Assembly: GCF_008011855.1 (NCBI RefSeq)
Contig: NZ_VOUX01000005.1
Location: forward strand, 62,001-126,000
Direction: 5' to 3'
DNA length: 64,000 nucleotides
DNA from: Serratia bockelmannii
GTDB lineage: Bacteria; Pseudomonadota; Gammaproteobacteria; Enterobacterales; Enterobacteriaceae
Shown piece by piece: positions 42,327 through 54,534 of the stretch. Positions within the stretch are counted from its first letter, which is position 1. Each line of letters opens with the position of its first letter. A program made the translations under genes and the position numbers. The notes beneath the pieces are model-generated. The model had not been told where the DNA came from. It ran no database searches and saw only the letters and a program-made list of their open reading frames with translations.

Positions 42327-42704
42327 GGCGAACTCCTGTGACTGTGCGGGTGAACGTCCTGTCACCCACGCGATAAAAGGGAACACGCTCTGCGGCGTGT
42401 CAGGGGATAACGCGGCCACCTGAACCATTTTGACAAAAAGTGCTGAGGCTATGGTAGGTATAACCCGCCCGGCTCGCAAGAGAACCGAAGCAATGTATTA
42501 AAATAAGCGTTATCAATTTGTTCGCCGACATTATCGACAACTTCTGATAAACGTCGGATAAACAGCGACGGGGCAACGTTAAACGCAACTTAAACGCGCC
42601 AGGCATTGTCGCGAAAGCAAAATGTGAACCGGGGCGCTTGATAAGCTTTAAAGGTACTAATAAGGTATTATCGAGATATCGGCATATTTTCTCAGGAGCG
42701 ACGG
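42327..42704. promoter_or_regulatory. phoP-yegU-like divergent region (378 bp)
   Basis: No gene. It should hold the phoPQ promoter and that of the ADP-ribosylglycohydrolase gene. I looked for a PhoP box (two GTTTA repeats) and found none convincing. Confidence 0.35.
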
Positions 42705-43724
42705 ATGAAGCAGTTAACCCAGGCAGAACGCATAGCGGGCGCACTTTACGGACAGATGCTGGGCGACGCGCTCGGCATGCCTTCCGAGCTGTGGCCGCGC
42801 GAGCGGGTTAAGCGCCATTTCGGTTGGATAGACGGTTTCCTTGATGGGCCGGCGGAGAACTCGGCCGCCTGCTACTTCAAGGCCGGGCAATATACCGACG
42901 ATACCGCGATGGCGTTAGCGCTGGCCGATGCGCTGCGGGAGGCGAAAGGCGAGGTGGTGCCAGAGTTGATCGCCCGCAACGTGATCCGCTGGGTGGACAG
43001 TTTTGACGCCTTCAACAAGAACATTCTCGGCCCCAGTTCCAAACTGGCGCTGAGCGAGCAGAAAGCGGGAACGCCAATCGCCGAGTTGGAAAACAACGGC
43101 ATCACCAACGGTGCGGCAATGCGCATTTCGCCTTTAGGCTGCGTGCTGCCGTCTGCGCCGCTGGAGGAGTTCTGTCAGCAGGTGTGGCTGGCCTCCAGCC
43201 CGACGCACAAATCTGACATCGCCGTCGCCGGGGCCGTCGCGATCGCTTGGGCGGTTGCGCGGGCGGTGGAGGGCGCGGACTGGGCCTCGATTCGCCTGGC
43301 GCTGCCGGGCGTGGCGGAGTATGCCCAGCGCCGTCAGGAGACGACGTTCAGCCCCTCGTTGGCGGCGCGTATCGAGCTGGCGTTTCAGGTGGTGGATGAA
43401 GCCAGCGATCCCGAGCAGGCCTCCGAGCGGGTGTATCAACTGATCGGCGCCGGGGTCAGCACCATCGAGTCGGTGCCGGCGGCGCTGGCGATGGTGCAGC
43501 TGGCGCAAACCGACCCTACCCGGTGCGCCGTGCTGTGCGCCAACCTGGGCGGCGATACCGACACCATCGGTGCGATGGCCACTGCGATTTGCGGCGCGCT
43601 GCATGGCGCAGAAGCGATCGAAGCCGGGTTGCTGGCGGAGTTAAAACGGATGAATCCGCTGGATATCGAGGCTTACGTTCAGGCGTTCGTGCGCTTTCGC
43701 CGCCGCCGGCAGGGCGAGGCATAA
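42705..43724 (+). CDS. ADP-ribosylglycohydrolase family protein (YegU-like)
   Basis: 339 aa. Begins RIAGALYGQMLGDALGMPSE; metal-binding motifs are QYTDDTAMALALADAL (~62-77) and LGGDTDTIGAMATAICGA near the C terminus, both intact, so it should be an active Mg2+-dependent hydrolase. Family members remove ADP-ribose from proteins or small molecules; the E. coli relative YegU has no established substrate. AGGAG ribosome-binding site. It converges with a GntR/UTRA gene only 4 bp away; E. coli also pairs yegU with regulator yegW. Confidence 0.85.
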   Translation: MKQLTQAERIAGALYGQMLGDALGMPSELWPRERVKRHFGWIDGFLDGPAENSAACYFKAGQYTDDTAMALALADALREAKGEVVPELIARNVIRWVDSFDAFNKNILGPSSKLALSEQKAGTPIAELENNGITNGAAMRISPLGCVLPSAPLEEFCQQVWLASSPTHKSDIAVAGAVAIAWAVARAVEGADWASIRLALPGVAEYAQRRQETTFSPSLAARIELAFQVVDEASDPEQASERVYQLIGAGVSTIESVPAALAMVQLAQTDPTRCAVLCANLGGDTDTIGAMATAICGALHGAEAIEAGLLAELKRMNPLDIEAYVQAFVRFRRRRQGEA

Positions 43725-43728
43725 CGGA

Positions 43729-44493
43729 TCAGCTTTCGCTGGTAAACTCGTACATGTCGCTGCGGCAGAAGCTTTCGCTGTATTCGATCGGCTTCTTGCT
43801 GTGGTCGAACAGCGTTTGACGCACGATCAGCAGCGGCATCGGTTCTGATAATTGCAGCGCCCGGCGGATGTCGTCGTCGGCCATCGCAGCGCTGACCTGG
43901 CTGCGCAGCGATCCCATTTCGACGTTATTGCGCCGGAAGTAGTCGTACAGCGAGATGCCGATCTCGTCGACGTTGGCAATCGCCGCCACCACCACGTAGG
44001 ACACCGCCACCGACATCGGCCGCCGATCGATCAAGTGAATGCGTTTGAGTGTGTAGATCGGCGTTCCGGCCGCCAGCTGCAGCTTTTCAGCCAGTTCAGC
44101 GCTGGCGGGTACCCGCGCGCGGCTGATCCATTGCGTATCTGGCCGGCGCCCCTGCTGTAACACCTCGCTCGAGAATCCTTTGACGTCTGCCAAAGAATAG
44201 AACAGCTTCGGTTCGGGCCGTTGCAGTTGGATAAAGGTGCCGTAACCGCGTGAACGGCCGATGAGGCCGTCCTGCTCGAGGCAGGCCAACGCTTTGCGTA
44301 CCGTGATGCGCGAGATGCCGAGCCGTTCGGTGAACAGGCGCTCGCTGGGCAAAAAATCCCCCGCATTCAGCAATCCTTGATCGATAGCCTGGCGCACCGA
44401 GGCGTTGAAGCGCAAATACAGCGGCATCGCGCCCGCGCTGGCCAGATCCTGCTGCAGTTTGTCCAGCAGACGCTGGTTGGTCTCCTTGCTCAT
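43729..44493 (-). CDS. GntR/HutC family transcriptional regulator with UTRA domain (YegW-like)
   Basis: 254 aa. GntR winged helix at ~25-90 (FNASVRQAIDQGLLNAGDFLPSERLFTERLGISRITVRKALACLEQDGLI), UTRA effector domain ~110-245 (GTPIYTLKRIHLIDRRPMSVAVSYV). UTRA domains bind small ligands such as sugars or nucleosides. Convergent with the ADP-ribosylglycohydrolase gene and divergent from the MocR-type gene; likely controls the former by analogy with E. coli yegTUV-yegW. Confidence 0.88.
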   Translation of the reverse strand: MSKETNQRLLDKLQQDLASAGAMPLYLRFNASVRQAIDQGLLNAGDFLPSERLFTERLGISRITVRKALACLEQDGLIGRSRGYGTFIQLQRPEPKLFYSLADVKGFSSEVLQQGRRPDTQWISRARVPASAELAEKLQLAAGTPIYTLKRIHLIDRRPMSVAVSYVVVAAIANVDEIGISLYDYFRRNNVEMGSLRSQVSAAMADDDIRRALQLSEPMPLLIVRQTLFDHSKKPIEYSESFCRSDMYEFTSES

Positions 44494-44631
44494 AGCCGAC
44501 GGAAATCCTGTAGCCGCATTGCGATGGCTTATTTAAGGGGATTTCGCCGGGCAGCGCAACTGCCGCCGCCAAGAGGGGAAATGGGGTAGAGTAGTGTGCA
44601 ATCGCCTTAAGCTCGGAGAAACAGACTGCCC

Positions 44632-46146
44632 ATGAGTGATCACCCACCCTACGCGGATGACGCGGCAATCCTGGCCGCCTTCGCGCAGCAGCGGCAACAA
44701 GGCCTGACCCGGCGTTCGGCGCTGCATCAGGCTCTGTTGCAACTGATTGCCGCCGGAGAACTGCCCTGGCGGGCGAAGCTGCCGCCGAGCCGTACGTTGG
44801 CTGCCCGGCTGACGGTGGCGCGCGACACGGTGGAACAGACCTACGCGCGGCTGGAGGCTGAGGGGTTCATCAGCCGAATGGTGGGGCGCGGCAGCTTTGT
44901 GCGTTATCGTAGTGACACGCTGCTCGGCCGTGAACTGCTGACGACGGCGACGGGGCAAGAGGCGCGGCTGGCGGAGCGCGAGCTGAGCGATCGCGGCCGG
45001 GCGCTGCTGGCGGTCAGCCATACGCCGCACACCTGCCGCCAGGCTTCGCTGACGCCTTCGCTGGCGGACCTGCGGGCGTTCCCCATCGAGCAATGGCTGC
45101 AGCAGGAAAAGCAGGCGCTGCGGCGGCACGGCGAGCGATTATTGGGGTATGCCGATCCGCAAGGGCTGCCGGAGCTGCGCGCGGAGATCGCGCACTATCT
45201 GCAGCGGGAGCGGGGCGTCAAGGCGACGGCGGAACAGGTGATCGTGGTCACCAGCTCTCAGCAGGCGTTGGCGTTGTGTACGCAGGTGCTGTTCGATCCC
45301 GGCGATGCGGTATTCGTCGAAGAGCCGGGTTACCAGGGGGCAAAAAAACTGGTGCAGTCGGCGGGGCTGCAGGCGCGGCCGATCGGCATCGATGAACAAG
45401 GGCTGGACGTCGGGCAGTTGATGCAGGCTTCGGGCGGCGGGCGGGGCGTTTACATTACGCCGTCCCATCATTACCCGCTGGGGTATTCGCTGAGCCTCGA
45501 GCGGCGGCTGGCGCTGTTGCAGTGGGCGCAGCGCTGCCGGGCCTGGATCATCGAAGACGACTACGACGCCGAGTTCAACTACGACCGGCAAACCAAGGCG
45601 GCGCTGCAGGGGCTGGACAGCGGCGGGCGTACGCTGTACATCGGCACCTTCAGCAAGACGCTGTTTCCGGGGCTGCGCATCGGTTTCATGATCGCGCCGC
45701 CTCAATTGGTGCGGCCCTTGGTCGCCGCCAGGCAGTTTCAGGACGGCTACACGTCGGCGCTGGCGCAGATGACGCTGTTCCACTTCCTGCACGAGGGCGG
45801 CTACGCTGAGCATCTGCGCAATATGCGCACGCTGTACAAAGCGCGGCTGGACGTGCTGTACGACGCGGTGCATCGTCACCTTGCTGCCTGGACGCGTCCG
45901 GCGCTGCCGCAGGGCGGGCTGCAGCTGGTTTGCCCGTTGGCGGATGCGGCGACGGAGCGGCGGCTGGTAGTGGCGGCCGCCGAAAGGGGGATACGGCTGT
46001 ACGGCCTGGCGGACTTCTACACCGGCACACCGCAGCGCGGGGCGTTGGTGCTCGGCTTCTCGGCCTATACGCCGGATGAGATCGTGCGCTTTATCGCCAC
46101 GCTGGCGCAGGTGTTCAACGCGCTGCCGGTGGAAAGCGATGGCTAA
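44632..46146 (+). CDS. MocR-type regulator (GntR HTH fused to aminotransferase-like domain)
   Basis: 504 aa. N-terminal GntR winged helix (LHQALLQLIAAGELPWRAKLPPSRTLAARLTVARDTVEQTYARLEAEGFI) and a fold-type-I aminotransferase domain from ~110, with the PLP lysine K342 in GTFSKTLFPGLRIGF and PLP-ring Asp in EDDYDAEFNYD. PdxR-like members use PLP as effector to control B6 or amino-acid genes. No pdxST lies nearby; the only adjacent same-strand genes are two acetyltransferases. Target unknown. Confidence 0.9.
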   Translation: MSDHPPYADDAAILAAFAQQRQQGLTRRSALHQALLQLIAAGELPWRAKLPPSRTLAARLTVARDTVEQTYARLEAEGFISRMVGRGSFVRYRSDTLLGRELLTTATGQEARLAERELSDRGRALLAVSHTPHTCRQASLTPSLADLRAFPIEQWLQQEKQALRRHGERLLGYADPQGLPELRAEIAHYLQRERGVKATAEQVIVVTSSQQALALCTQVLFDPGDAVFVEEPGYQGAKKLVQSAGLQARPIGIDEQGLDVGQLMQASGGGRGVYITPSHHYPLGYSLSLERRLALLQWAQRCRAWIIEDDYDAEFNYDRQTKAALQGLDSGGRTLYIGTFSKTLFPGLRIGFMIAPPQLVRPLVAARQFQDGYTSALAQMTLFHFLHEGGYAEHLRNMRTLYKARLDVLYDAVHRHLAAWTRPALPQGGLQLVCPLADAATERRLVVAAAERGIRLYGLADFYTGTPQRGALVLGFSAYTPDEIVRFIATLAQVFNALPVESDG

Positions 46147-46261
46147 AATTGGTCTGCTCGGCGTTTTGAATTGGTCCGTATTGTACCGCCGCCATGCGGT
46201 GTATTCTGCCGCTATCCGATTATTTCCCTAATGGAAATAATATCTTACACCGTGAGGCGCT

Positions 46262-46714
46262 ATGAACCCATCAAACCCTGAAGTGACTATCCGCAGAATC
46301 AATGGCGACGACAAAGCGCAATGGCTGGCGCTCTGGCAGGGCTATCTCGACTTTTACCGCGCCGATGTGGCGCCGCAGGTGACCGATCGCACCTTCGAAC
46401 GCCTGGGGCAGGATGAACAGGTGTACGGGCTGGTGGCGGAGGATGCCGACGGCCAGCTACTGGGGCTGATGAACCTGGTGTTCCACCCGTCCACCTGGAG
46501 CGCAGTCGGCTATTGTTATATCGAAGATCTCTATGTGTCGCCGCAGGCGCGTGGCCATAAGGTGTCGGAAAAGCTGTTCGAACAGGCGTACCGATTGGCA
46601 GAGACGCGCGGCAGCGATCGGGTCTACTGGATGACCCAGGAGTACAACGCGCCGGCGCGCTCGCTGTACGACAAAATCGGCAGAAGAAGCTCGTTTATCG
46701 TTTATACCCGTTAA
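46262..46714 (+). CDS. GNAT family N-acetyltransferase
   Basis: 150 aa, one GNAT domain: IRRINGDDKAQWLALWQGYLDFY at the start, the acetyl-CoA loop YVSPQARGHKVSEKLFEQA, then WMTQEYNAPARSLYDKIG near the end. Substrate unknown. GAGG ribosome-binding site before the ATG. It lies 115 bp after the MocR-type gene and 15 bp before a second, unrelated GNAT gene. Confidence 0.88.
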   Translation: MNPSNPEVTIRRINGDDKAQWLALWQGYLDFYRADVAPQVTDRTFERLGQDEQVYGLVAEDADGQLLGLMNLVFHPSTWSAVGYCYIEDLYVSPQARGHKVSEKLFEQAYRLAETRGSDRVYWMTQEYNAPARSLYDKIGRRSSFIVYTR

Positions 46715-46729
46715 CCGCAGGAGGCGTGT

Positions 46730-47434
46730 ATGGCAATGAATCGTTATGGTCAGCCGATTGGCGAACCGATGCCGGATTGGCAGCCGGCTCGCCGTCCGGG
46801 CGGCGCGACGCTCGGCGGGCGTTTCTGCTCGCTGGCGCCGCTCGAGCCGCAGCGGGATTACGCCGCGCTGTTCGAGGCGTTTCAACTGGCGCCGGACGGC
46901 CGCGACTGGACCTATCTGTCTATCGAGCGGCCCGATACGCCGGCGGCGATGCTGCAGCATCTGGAAACGCTGCAGGCCAACCCGACGCTGGTTAATCTGA
47001 CGGTGTTCGACGCCGCCAGCGACGCGCCGGTGGGCACGGTGGCGCTGATGCGCATCGACGAGGCCAATGGCGTGCTGGAGATCGGCCACGTCAGCTGGTC
47101 GCCGTTGATGAAACAGCGCTCCAGCGCCACCGAGGCTATCGCGCTGCTGCTGCGCTATGCCTTCGACACGCTGGGCTACCGCCGCTGCGAGTGGAAGTGC
47201 GACAGCCATAACGCGCCCTCCCGCCAGGCTGCGCTGCGCTTTGGCTTTCGCTACGAGGGTAACTTCCGCTATGCGGTGATCGTCAAGGGGCGCAGCCGGG
47301 ATACCGACTGGTTCGCCATCACCGCCGACCGGTGGCCGACGGTACGACAGGCGCTGGCGCGCTGGCTTAGCGCGGACAACTTCGATGCGCAGGGGCGGCA
47401 GATAGCTCGGCTGCAGGTGTTGCGCGGCGAATAA
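46730..47434 (+). CDS. GNAT family acetyltransferase (RimJ/RimL-like)
   Basis: 234 aa. RimL-type pattern: TLGGRFCSLAPLEPQRDYAALFEAF start, VGTVALMRIDEANGVLEIGHVSW, the acyl-CoA loop KQRSSATEAIALLLRYAF, and YRRCEWKCDSHNAPSRQAALRFGF. Substrate unknown. AGGAGG lies 4 bases before the ATG 46730; ATG 46736 is a possible alternative. Likely cotranscribed with the preceding GNAT gene. Confidence 0.88.
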   Translation: MAMNRYGQPIGEPMPDWQPARRPGGATLGGRFCSLAPLEPQRDYAALFEAFQLAPDGRDWTYLSIERPDTPAAMLQHLETLQANPTLVNLTVFDAASDAPVGTVALMRIDEANGVLEIGHVSWSPLMKQRSSATEAIALLLRYAFDTLGYRRCEWKCDSHNAPSRQAALRFGFRYEGNFRYAVIVKGRSRDTDWFAITADRWPTVRQALARWLSADNFDAQGRQIARLQVLRGE

Positions 47435-47439
47435 TAAGC

Positions 47440-47467
47440 AAAAAGGCGGCCCGCGGGCCGCCTTTTT
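47440..47467. terminator. Bidirectional terminator between the GNAT gene and purB
   Basis: AAAAAGGCGGCCC-GC-GGGCCGCCTTTTT, a perfect stem with A and T runs on either side, serving both convergent genes. Confidence 0.9.
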
Positions 47468-47482
47468 ATCGGGCTAAAGCGC

Positions 47483-49502
<2,020 letters not shown>

Positions 49503-49833
49503 GAATACTCCTGTAAACGCTGTGAACGGTACATGGCTTACTGCATAAGGTTGTGTGTATCGCCAGGGTAACGGCGGCGGCCGCGAACGGGAACGATCGG
49601 GCGTGGCTGTAACAACGATGACAACGAATGCCGCGGATCATGCCACAAAATCGAGGGTAAACCCAGCGTCTAATACGCCTGCGGCAAGGCGGATGCGCCG
49701 TGCGGCGCAGAACTGCGCAAATAGGCGGCGAAAATCGCCGGCGCGGCGGTGCGAACTTATTGTTGCGGCGACAAATAAAGTGCGGTGGCTGCATCTATAC
49801 TGCCAACGTGACCCCTTAAATAAAGACCTCTAT
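49503..49833. promoter_or_regulatory. hflD-kup divergent region (331 bp)
   Basis: No gene seen; GC-rich near hflD. A -10-like TATACT (49798-49803) lies 30 bp before the kup ATG, and a near-palindromic TTGTTGCGGCGACAA sits ~30 bp further upstream. Promoters for hflD-purB and kup must lie here. Confidence 0.4.
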
Positions 49834-51702
49834 ATGCACGTAAAAAACAAGCAGCCACTGCCGGCGGTAACGCTGGCGGCCATCGGCGTGGTGTACGGCG
49901 ATATCGGTACCAGCCCGCTGTATACCTTGCGCGAATGCCTGACGGCGGAGGAGGGCATCACCCTGACGCCGGCCTCGATTTACGGCTTTTTGTCGCTGAT
50001 TTTCTGGCTGCTGACGCTGGTGGTGTCAATTAAGTACATTTGTTTTGTGATGCGTGCCGACAACGACGGCGAGGGAGGCATTCTGACACTGATGTCGCTG
50101 GCGATCCGCAAGCTGGATGCACGCTGGGTACCGGCGGCGGTGCTGATCGGGCTGGTGGGCGGCAGCTTCTTTTACGGCGACGGGGTGATCACTCCGGCCA
50201 TTTCGGTGCTCTCGGCCATCGAGGGGCTGCAGATTATCGCCCCCGAGCTGGACAGCTTTATCGTGCCGCTGTCGCTGCTGGTGCTGACCGCGTTGTTCGC
50301 GATCCAAAAACGCGGCACCGGCAGCGTCGGCAAATTGTTCGCCCCGGCGATGGTTATCTGGTTCCTGACGCTCGCGCTGCTGGGCATCGGCGGTATTCTG
50401 CATCACCCCGGCGTGCTGCGGGCACTGAACCCTTACTGGGCGGTGAATTTCTTCCTCGAATACAAGGCGGTGTCATTCTTTGCGTTGGGCATGGTGGTGC
50501 TGTCGGTCACCGGTGCCGAAGCGCTGTACGCCGATATGGGCCACTTCGGTAAAAAGCCGATCCGTTTGGCGTGGTTTACGCTGGTGGCACCGGCGCTGGT
50601 GTTGAATTATTTCGGCCAGGGGGCGCTGCTGTTGGCCAATCCGGCGGCGATCAACAACCCGTTCTTCCTGCTGGCGCCGACCTGGGCGCTGATCCCGCTG
50701 CTGGTGATCGCCACGCTGGCGACGGTGATCGCCTCGCAGGCGGTGATCTCCGGCGTGTTCTCGCTGACGCGCCAGGCGGTGCGGCTGGGCTACCTGCCGC
50801 CGATGCGTATCATCTATACCTCCGATCAGGAATCCGGGCAGATTTACATTCCGGTGGTGAACTGGCTGCTGTTCGCAGCGGTGCTGATCGTGATTATCAG
50901 TTTCAAACACTCCAGCAACCTGGCGTCGGCTTACGGCATCGTGGTGACCGGCACCATGCTGCTGTCGTCGATTTTGCTGAGCATTGTGGCGGTGAAAAAC
51001 TGGGGCTGGCCGCGCGCGTTGGGCGGGCTGATGCTGCTGGTCATGCTGTGCATCGACGTACCGCTGTTCGGTGCCAACCTGATCAAGCTGGCGACCGGCG
51101 GTTGGCTGCCGGTGGCGCTTGGGCTGACGATTCTGCTGATCATGCTGACCTGGAAGACCGAGCGTTCGCGCCTGATCCGCCGGTTGCGCGACAATCAGGA
51201 AGGGCTGAGCGCGCTGATCGAGTCGCTGGAGAAAGCGCCGCCGAAGCGGGTGCCGGGCACCGCGGTGTTTATGGAGCGCACACCGCATGCGGTGCCGCTG
51301 GTATTGTTGCACAACCTGAAGCACAACAAGGTGTTGCATGAGCGTGTGGTGCTGCTGACCATCGTCACCACCGACATGCCGTACGTGCACAACGTGCAGC
51401 GGGTGGCGATTGAACAGCTGTCGGCGAGCTTTTGGCGGGTGGTGGCAAGCTACGGCTGGCGCGAGACGCCCAACGTGACGGACATCCTTTATCGCTGCGG
51501 GCTGGAGGGGATGAGCTTCACCATGAACGAGACCTCGTTCTTCATGTCGCGCGATACGCTGGTATTAGGCAAGCGCCCCTGGTATCTGCGCGTGCGTGGC
51601 AAGGTATTCCAGCTGTTGCAGCGCAACGCGCTGAGGGCGCCGGATCTGTTCGAAATCCCGCCGAATCGGGTGATTGAACTGGGGGCACAGGTGGAATTTT
51701 GA
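49834..51702 (+). CDS. kup: Low-affinity potassium transporter Kup
   Basis: K+/H+ symporter of the KUP/HAK/KT family. ATG 49834 gives 622 aa, the E. coli Kup length. [64 protein letters not shown] and the C-terminal [15 protein letters not shown], then [13 protein letters not shown] are diagnostic. About 12 membrane segments and a cytosolic tail. Weak ribosome-binding site. E. coli kup lies elsewhere (near rbs); here it splits hflD from mnmA, so it could be a relocated or second kup. Confidence 0.93.
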   Translation: MHVKNKQPLPAVTLAAIGVVYGDIGTSPLYTLRECLTAEEGITLTPASIYGFLSLIFWLLTLVVSIKYICFVMRADNDGEGGILTLMSLAIRKLDARWVPAAVLIGLVGGSFFYGDGVITPAISVLSAIEGLQIIAPELDSFIVPLSLLVLTALFAIQKRGTGSVGKLFAPAMVIWFLTLALLGIGGILHHPGVLRALNPYWAVNFFLEYKAVSFFALGMVVLSVTGAEALYADMGHFGKKPIRLAWFTLVAPALVLNYFGQGALLLANPAAINNPFFLLAPTWALIPLLVIATLATVIASQAVISGVFSLTRQAVRLGYLPPMRIIYTSDQESGQIYIPVVNWLLFAAVLIVIISFKHSSNLASAYGIVVTGTMLLSSILLSIVAVKNWGWPRALGGLMLLVMLCIDVPLFGANLIKLATGGWLPVALGLTILLIMLTWKTERSRLIRRLRDNQEGLSALIESLEKAPPKRVPGTAVFMERTPHAVPLVLLHNLKHNKVLHERVVLLTIVTTDMPYVHNVQRVAIEQLSASFWRVVASYGWRETPNVTDILYRCGLEGMSFTMNETSFFMSRDTLVLGKRPWYLRVRGKVFQLLQRNALRAPDLFEIPPNRVIELGAQVEF

Positions 51703-51703
51703 A

Positions 51704-51740
51704 TAAAAAAAAACGCTGCGGTAAACGCAGCGTTTTTCTT
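51704..51740. terminator. Bidirectional terminator between kup and mnmA
   Basis: A-run, AACGCTGCG-GTAAA-CGCAGCGTT, then TTTCTT; serves both convergent genes. Confidence 0.85.
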
Positions 51741-51752
51741 GCGACAGACGAA

Positions 51753-52853
51753 TTATGCCAGGCGCTGTTCGATAATGCCGCCGCCGAGGCAGATTTCGCC
51801 CTGGTAGAACACCGCCGACTGGCCGGGGGTGACGGCGGAGACCGGCTCGTCGAAACGCACTTCGATGCGTTCGCTGTCGAGTGGGGTCACGGTGCAAGGG
51901 ATGTCCTGCTGGCGATAGCGGGTCTTCACCGTGCAGCGGAACGGGCCGGTCAGCGGCAGACGATCAACCCAGTGCAGCTGCTGCGCGATAAGGCCGACGG
52001 ACATCAGGCGCGGGTGATCGTGCCCCTGCGCGACCACCAGCACGTTGTTGGCCACGTCTTTATCCACCACGTACCACGGATCTTCGCTGCTGTCTTTCAT
52101 ACCGCCGATGCCCAGCCCTTTGCGCTGGCCCAGGGTGTGATACATCAGGCCCTGGTGTTCGCCGACGGTCTGGCCGTCGACGCTGACGATCGGGCCCGGC
52201 TGCGCCGGCAGGTAGCGGCCGAGGAAGTCGCGGAATTTACGTTCGCCGATAAAGCAGATACCGGTGGAGTCTTTCTTCTTGGCGGTGACCAGCTCCAGTT
52301 GCTCGGCGATGCGGCGCACCTCCGGCTTCTCCAACTCCCCGACCGGGAACAGGCTTTGCGCCACCTGCTCGTGGCTCAGGGTATAGAGGAAGTAGCTCTG
52401 ATCTTTGTTGCCGTCGACGCCGCGCAGCAGGCGGCTCTTGCCGTCCACGTCCTGGCGACGCACGTAGTGGCCGGTGGCGATAAAATCGGCCCCAAGATCT
52501 TCGGCGGCAAACTCCAGGAAGGCTTTGAATTTGATCTCTTTATTGCACAGGATGTCCGGGTTCGGCGTGCGGCCGGCCTTGTACTCTTCCAGGAACAGCT
52601 CAAACACGTTGTCCCAGTATTCCGCCGCGAAGTTCACCGTGTGCAGTTCGATGCCCAGCTTGTCGCAGACCGCTTGCGCGTCGGCCAGATCGGTCGCGGC
52701 GGAGCAGTACTCTTCGTCGTCGTCTTCTTCCCAGTTTTTCATGAACAGCCCAGCGACCTGATAGCCCTGTTGCTGTAACAGATAGGCGGTAACGGAGGAG
52801 TCGACGCCGCCGGACATACCGACGATTACTTTTTTCTGGCTGTTGTCTGACAT
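51753..52853 (-). CDS. mnmA: tRNA-specific 2-thiouridylase MnmA
   Basis: Installs the 2-thio group of mnm5s2U34 in tRNA Lys, Glu and Gln, taking sulfur from TusE. PP-loop [18 protein letters not shown] (~9-26); catalytic cysteines in [13 protein letters not shown] and [16 protein letters not shown]. 366 aa, against 368 in E. coli. Followed upstream by nudJ, giving nudJ-mnmA order as in E. coli. Confidence 0.97.
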   Translation of the reverse strand: MSDNSQKKVIVGMSGGVDSSVTAYLLQQQGYQVAGLFMKNWEEDDDEEYCSAATDLADAQAVCDKLGIELHTVNFAAEYWDNVFELFLEEYKAGRTPNPDILCNKEIKFKAFLEFAAEDLGADFIATGHYVRRQDVDGKSRLLRGVDGNKDQSYFLYTLSHEQVAQSLFPVGELEKPEVRRIAEQLELVTAKKKDSTGICFIGERKFRDFLGRYLPAQPGPIVSVDGQTVGEHQGLMYHTLGQRKGLGIGGMKDSSEDPWYVVDKDVANNVLVVAQGHDHPRLMSVGLIAQQLHWVDRLPLTGPFRCTVKTRYRQQDIPCTVTPLDSERIEVRFDEPVSAVTPGQSAVFYQGEICLGGGIIEQRLA

Positions 52854-52959
52854 GGGGATCTCACGAACTTGAACACGAACCGTGCTGATAAAAACAAGCG
52901 CAGGATTTTACCACGTTGGCCGCGCCGGCGCACTGGTCATCTTGTGCTGCTCGGCGCCC

Positions 52960-53406
52960 TTAAAACGGCCAGGCGAAGCTGCCGACCAGCGACAGCGGAT
53001 AGCGCTCCGGCTGCTGGTAGCTGCGAATGCTCTCCGCCACCAGCGCGGAACGCAGGTTGGGCGCCTGCAAAATCTCGTCGGCGCTCAGCCACAGGCAGCG
53101 ATCGATGTCGCTGTCGTGCGGCTCGGTCGGCAGCGGCTGTTCCAGCTCGATAACGAAGCAAAAACGCAGAAACGGCGTGCGATCCGGCGCTATCCACTGG
53201 TGCAGGCGCAGGAACGCCTGCGGCGTGGCGCGGATGCCGGTCTCTTCCCACAGCTCGCGCTCGGCGGCCTGCACCAGCGTCTCGTCGGCCTCCAGGTGGC
53301 CGGCCGGCTGATTCCACAGCGCTTTGCCGTTGATGGTCTCTTCGACCACCAAAAATTTGCCGGCGGCGTGTACCACGCAGGCCACAGTGACGTGCGGTTT
53401 GAACAT
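52960..53406 (-). CDS. nudJ: Phosphatase NudJ (Nudix hydrolase)
   Basis: 148 aa. The Nudix box is complete: G-H-L-E-A-D-E, then RELWEETGI, at residues ~37-59. E. coli NudJ hydrolyses thiamine pyrophosphates (HMP-PP) and nucleoside di- and triphosphates. It starts [23 protein letters not shown]. It lies between mnmA and an LprI-like gene; in E. coli rluE follows directly. ATG follows GGAGACC. Confidence 0.94.
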   Translation of the reverse strand: MFKPHVTVACVVHAAGKFLVVEETINGKALWNQPAGHLEADETLVQAAERELWEETGIRATPQAFLRLHQWIAPDRTPFLRFCFVIELEQPLPTEPHDSDIDRCLWLSADEILQAPNLRSALVAESIRSYQQPERYPLSLVGSFAWPF

Positions 53407-53415
53407 GCGGTCTCC

Positions 53416-53754
53416 TTACAGCGGTTTGTCGATGCGCCGGTAGATGTCGTCCAGCTCGGCGATGCGGGTGCGATAACTTTGCAGCAGGCAGGCGGTATCG
53501 CCGCCGCACCGCTGGCGTTTTGCCAGCCAGGCCTGCTGGCTGTCCTGCATCGCGCCACGCGCGCCCATGGCGAACAGGCCGCGCAGGAATTGGTACTTGG
53601 TGGCCATTTGCACATCCAAATCGTTCAGCGTGCGGTTGGCGCAGATGGCTTGCTCATCGCGGTTTGCTGCCTTGGCGCAGTCGAAGCTGGCGGCCTGGGC
53701 CGCGAACGGGGCCGCCAGAGCGGCGAGCAGCAGCGCGATCGGCGTGGATTTCAT
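53416..53754 (-). CDS. LprI-family (DUF1311) periplasmic protein, lysozyme-inhibitor-like
   Basis: 112 aa from ATG 53754 with GGAGG (an in-frame extension to 53805 is rejected). Signal peptide MKSTPIALLLAALAAPFAAQA, then ASFDCAKAANRDEQAICANRTLNDLDVQM, typical of PF07007, and four cysteines (two near the start, two in RCGGDTACL) for disulfides. The family name comes from mycobacterial LprI, a lysozyme inhibitor; function here is unproven. Inserted between nudJ and rluE compared with E. coli, same strand. Confidence 0.82.
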   Translation of the reverse strand: MKSTPIALLLAALAAPFAAQAASFDCAKAANRDEQAICANRTLNDLDVQMATKYQFLRGLFAMGARGAMQDSQQAWLAKRQRCGGDTACLLQSYRTRIAELDDIYRRIDKPL

Positions 53755-53776
53755 GGCGCCTCCATCAGTTATCGGT

Positions 53777-54403
53777 CTACAGGGAATCGATGCTTTTCCA
53801 TTCACCAGGCTGCAGTGAACCCAGCGAAAGATTACCCATACTGTAGCGAATCAGGCGCAGGGTAGGGAACCCGATATGCGCCGTCATGCGACGCACCTGG
53901 CGGTTTCGCCCTTCGAACAGGGTGATTTTCAGCCAACTGGTGGGGATGGATTTACGCTCGCGGATCGGCGGGTTGCGCGGCCATAGCCACTGAGGCTCGG
54001 CCACCAACTCAACACCGGCGGGTAGCGTCGGGCCGTCTTTCAGCGTGACGCCGCTGCGCAATGGCGCCAGATCGCTCTCCTGCGGCGTGCCCTCGACCTG
54101 CACATAATAGATTTTGCCGGTGCGCTTGCCCGGCTGGGTGAGCTGCGCCTGCAGCTGTCCGTCGTTGGTCAGCACCAGCAGCCCTTCGCTATCGCGATCC
54201 AGACGCCCGGCGGCGTAAACGTCGGGGAAGGGGATGTACTCTTTCAGCGTGGCGCGGCCGGCTTCATCGGTGAACTGCGGCAGCACGTCGAAGGGCTTGT
54301 TGAATAACACAATTCGACGCGGCCCCTTCGGCGCGGCGGGTTTGGCGGCATTCGGCTTGCTGAATCGTTTAACGTTGTGATTTCTAACAGAGAATTTTTT
54401 CAT
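53777..54403 (-). CDS. rluE: 23S rRNA pseudouridine(2457) synthase
   Basis: RsuA-family pseudouridine synthase without an S4 domain. Catalytic Asp in [32 protein letters not shown] and [27 protein letters not shown] 54403 (208 aa) is preferred because a perfect TATAAT on the minus strand overlaps the alternative ATG at 54433; the longer form (218 aa) would match E. coli length. Divergent from icd. Confidence 0.92.
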   Translation of the reverse strand: MKKFSVRNHNVKRFSKPNAAKPAAPKGPRRIVLFNKPFDVLPQFTDEAGRATLKEYIPFPDVYAAGRLDRDSEGLLVLTNDGQLQAQLTQPGKRTGKIYYVQVEGTPQESDLAPLRSGVTLKDGPTLPAGVELVAEPQWLWPRNPPIRERKSIPTSWLKITLFEGRNRQVRRMTAHIGFPTLRLIRYSMGNLSLGSLQPGEWKSIDSL

Positions 54404-54534
54404 AACAGTTGAGATTACGGATGATAAGCGCATTATAACCGAATCCGTTTCGGATTGGCGCGGACCGAATATTCAAGTAGTATCTACACGCATCTTACAA
54501 AGCATTAACAAAATTGCGCTTGAAGGAGAGGTTG

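Noticed and set aside
42327-42704. PhoP box for phoPQ autoregulation
   Set aside because: No convincing pair of GTTTA repeats at the proper spacing could be found by eye.
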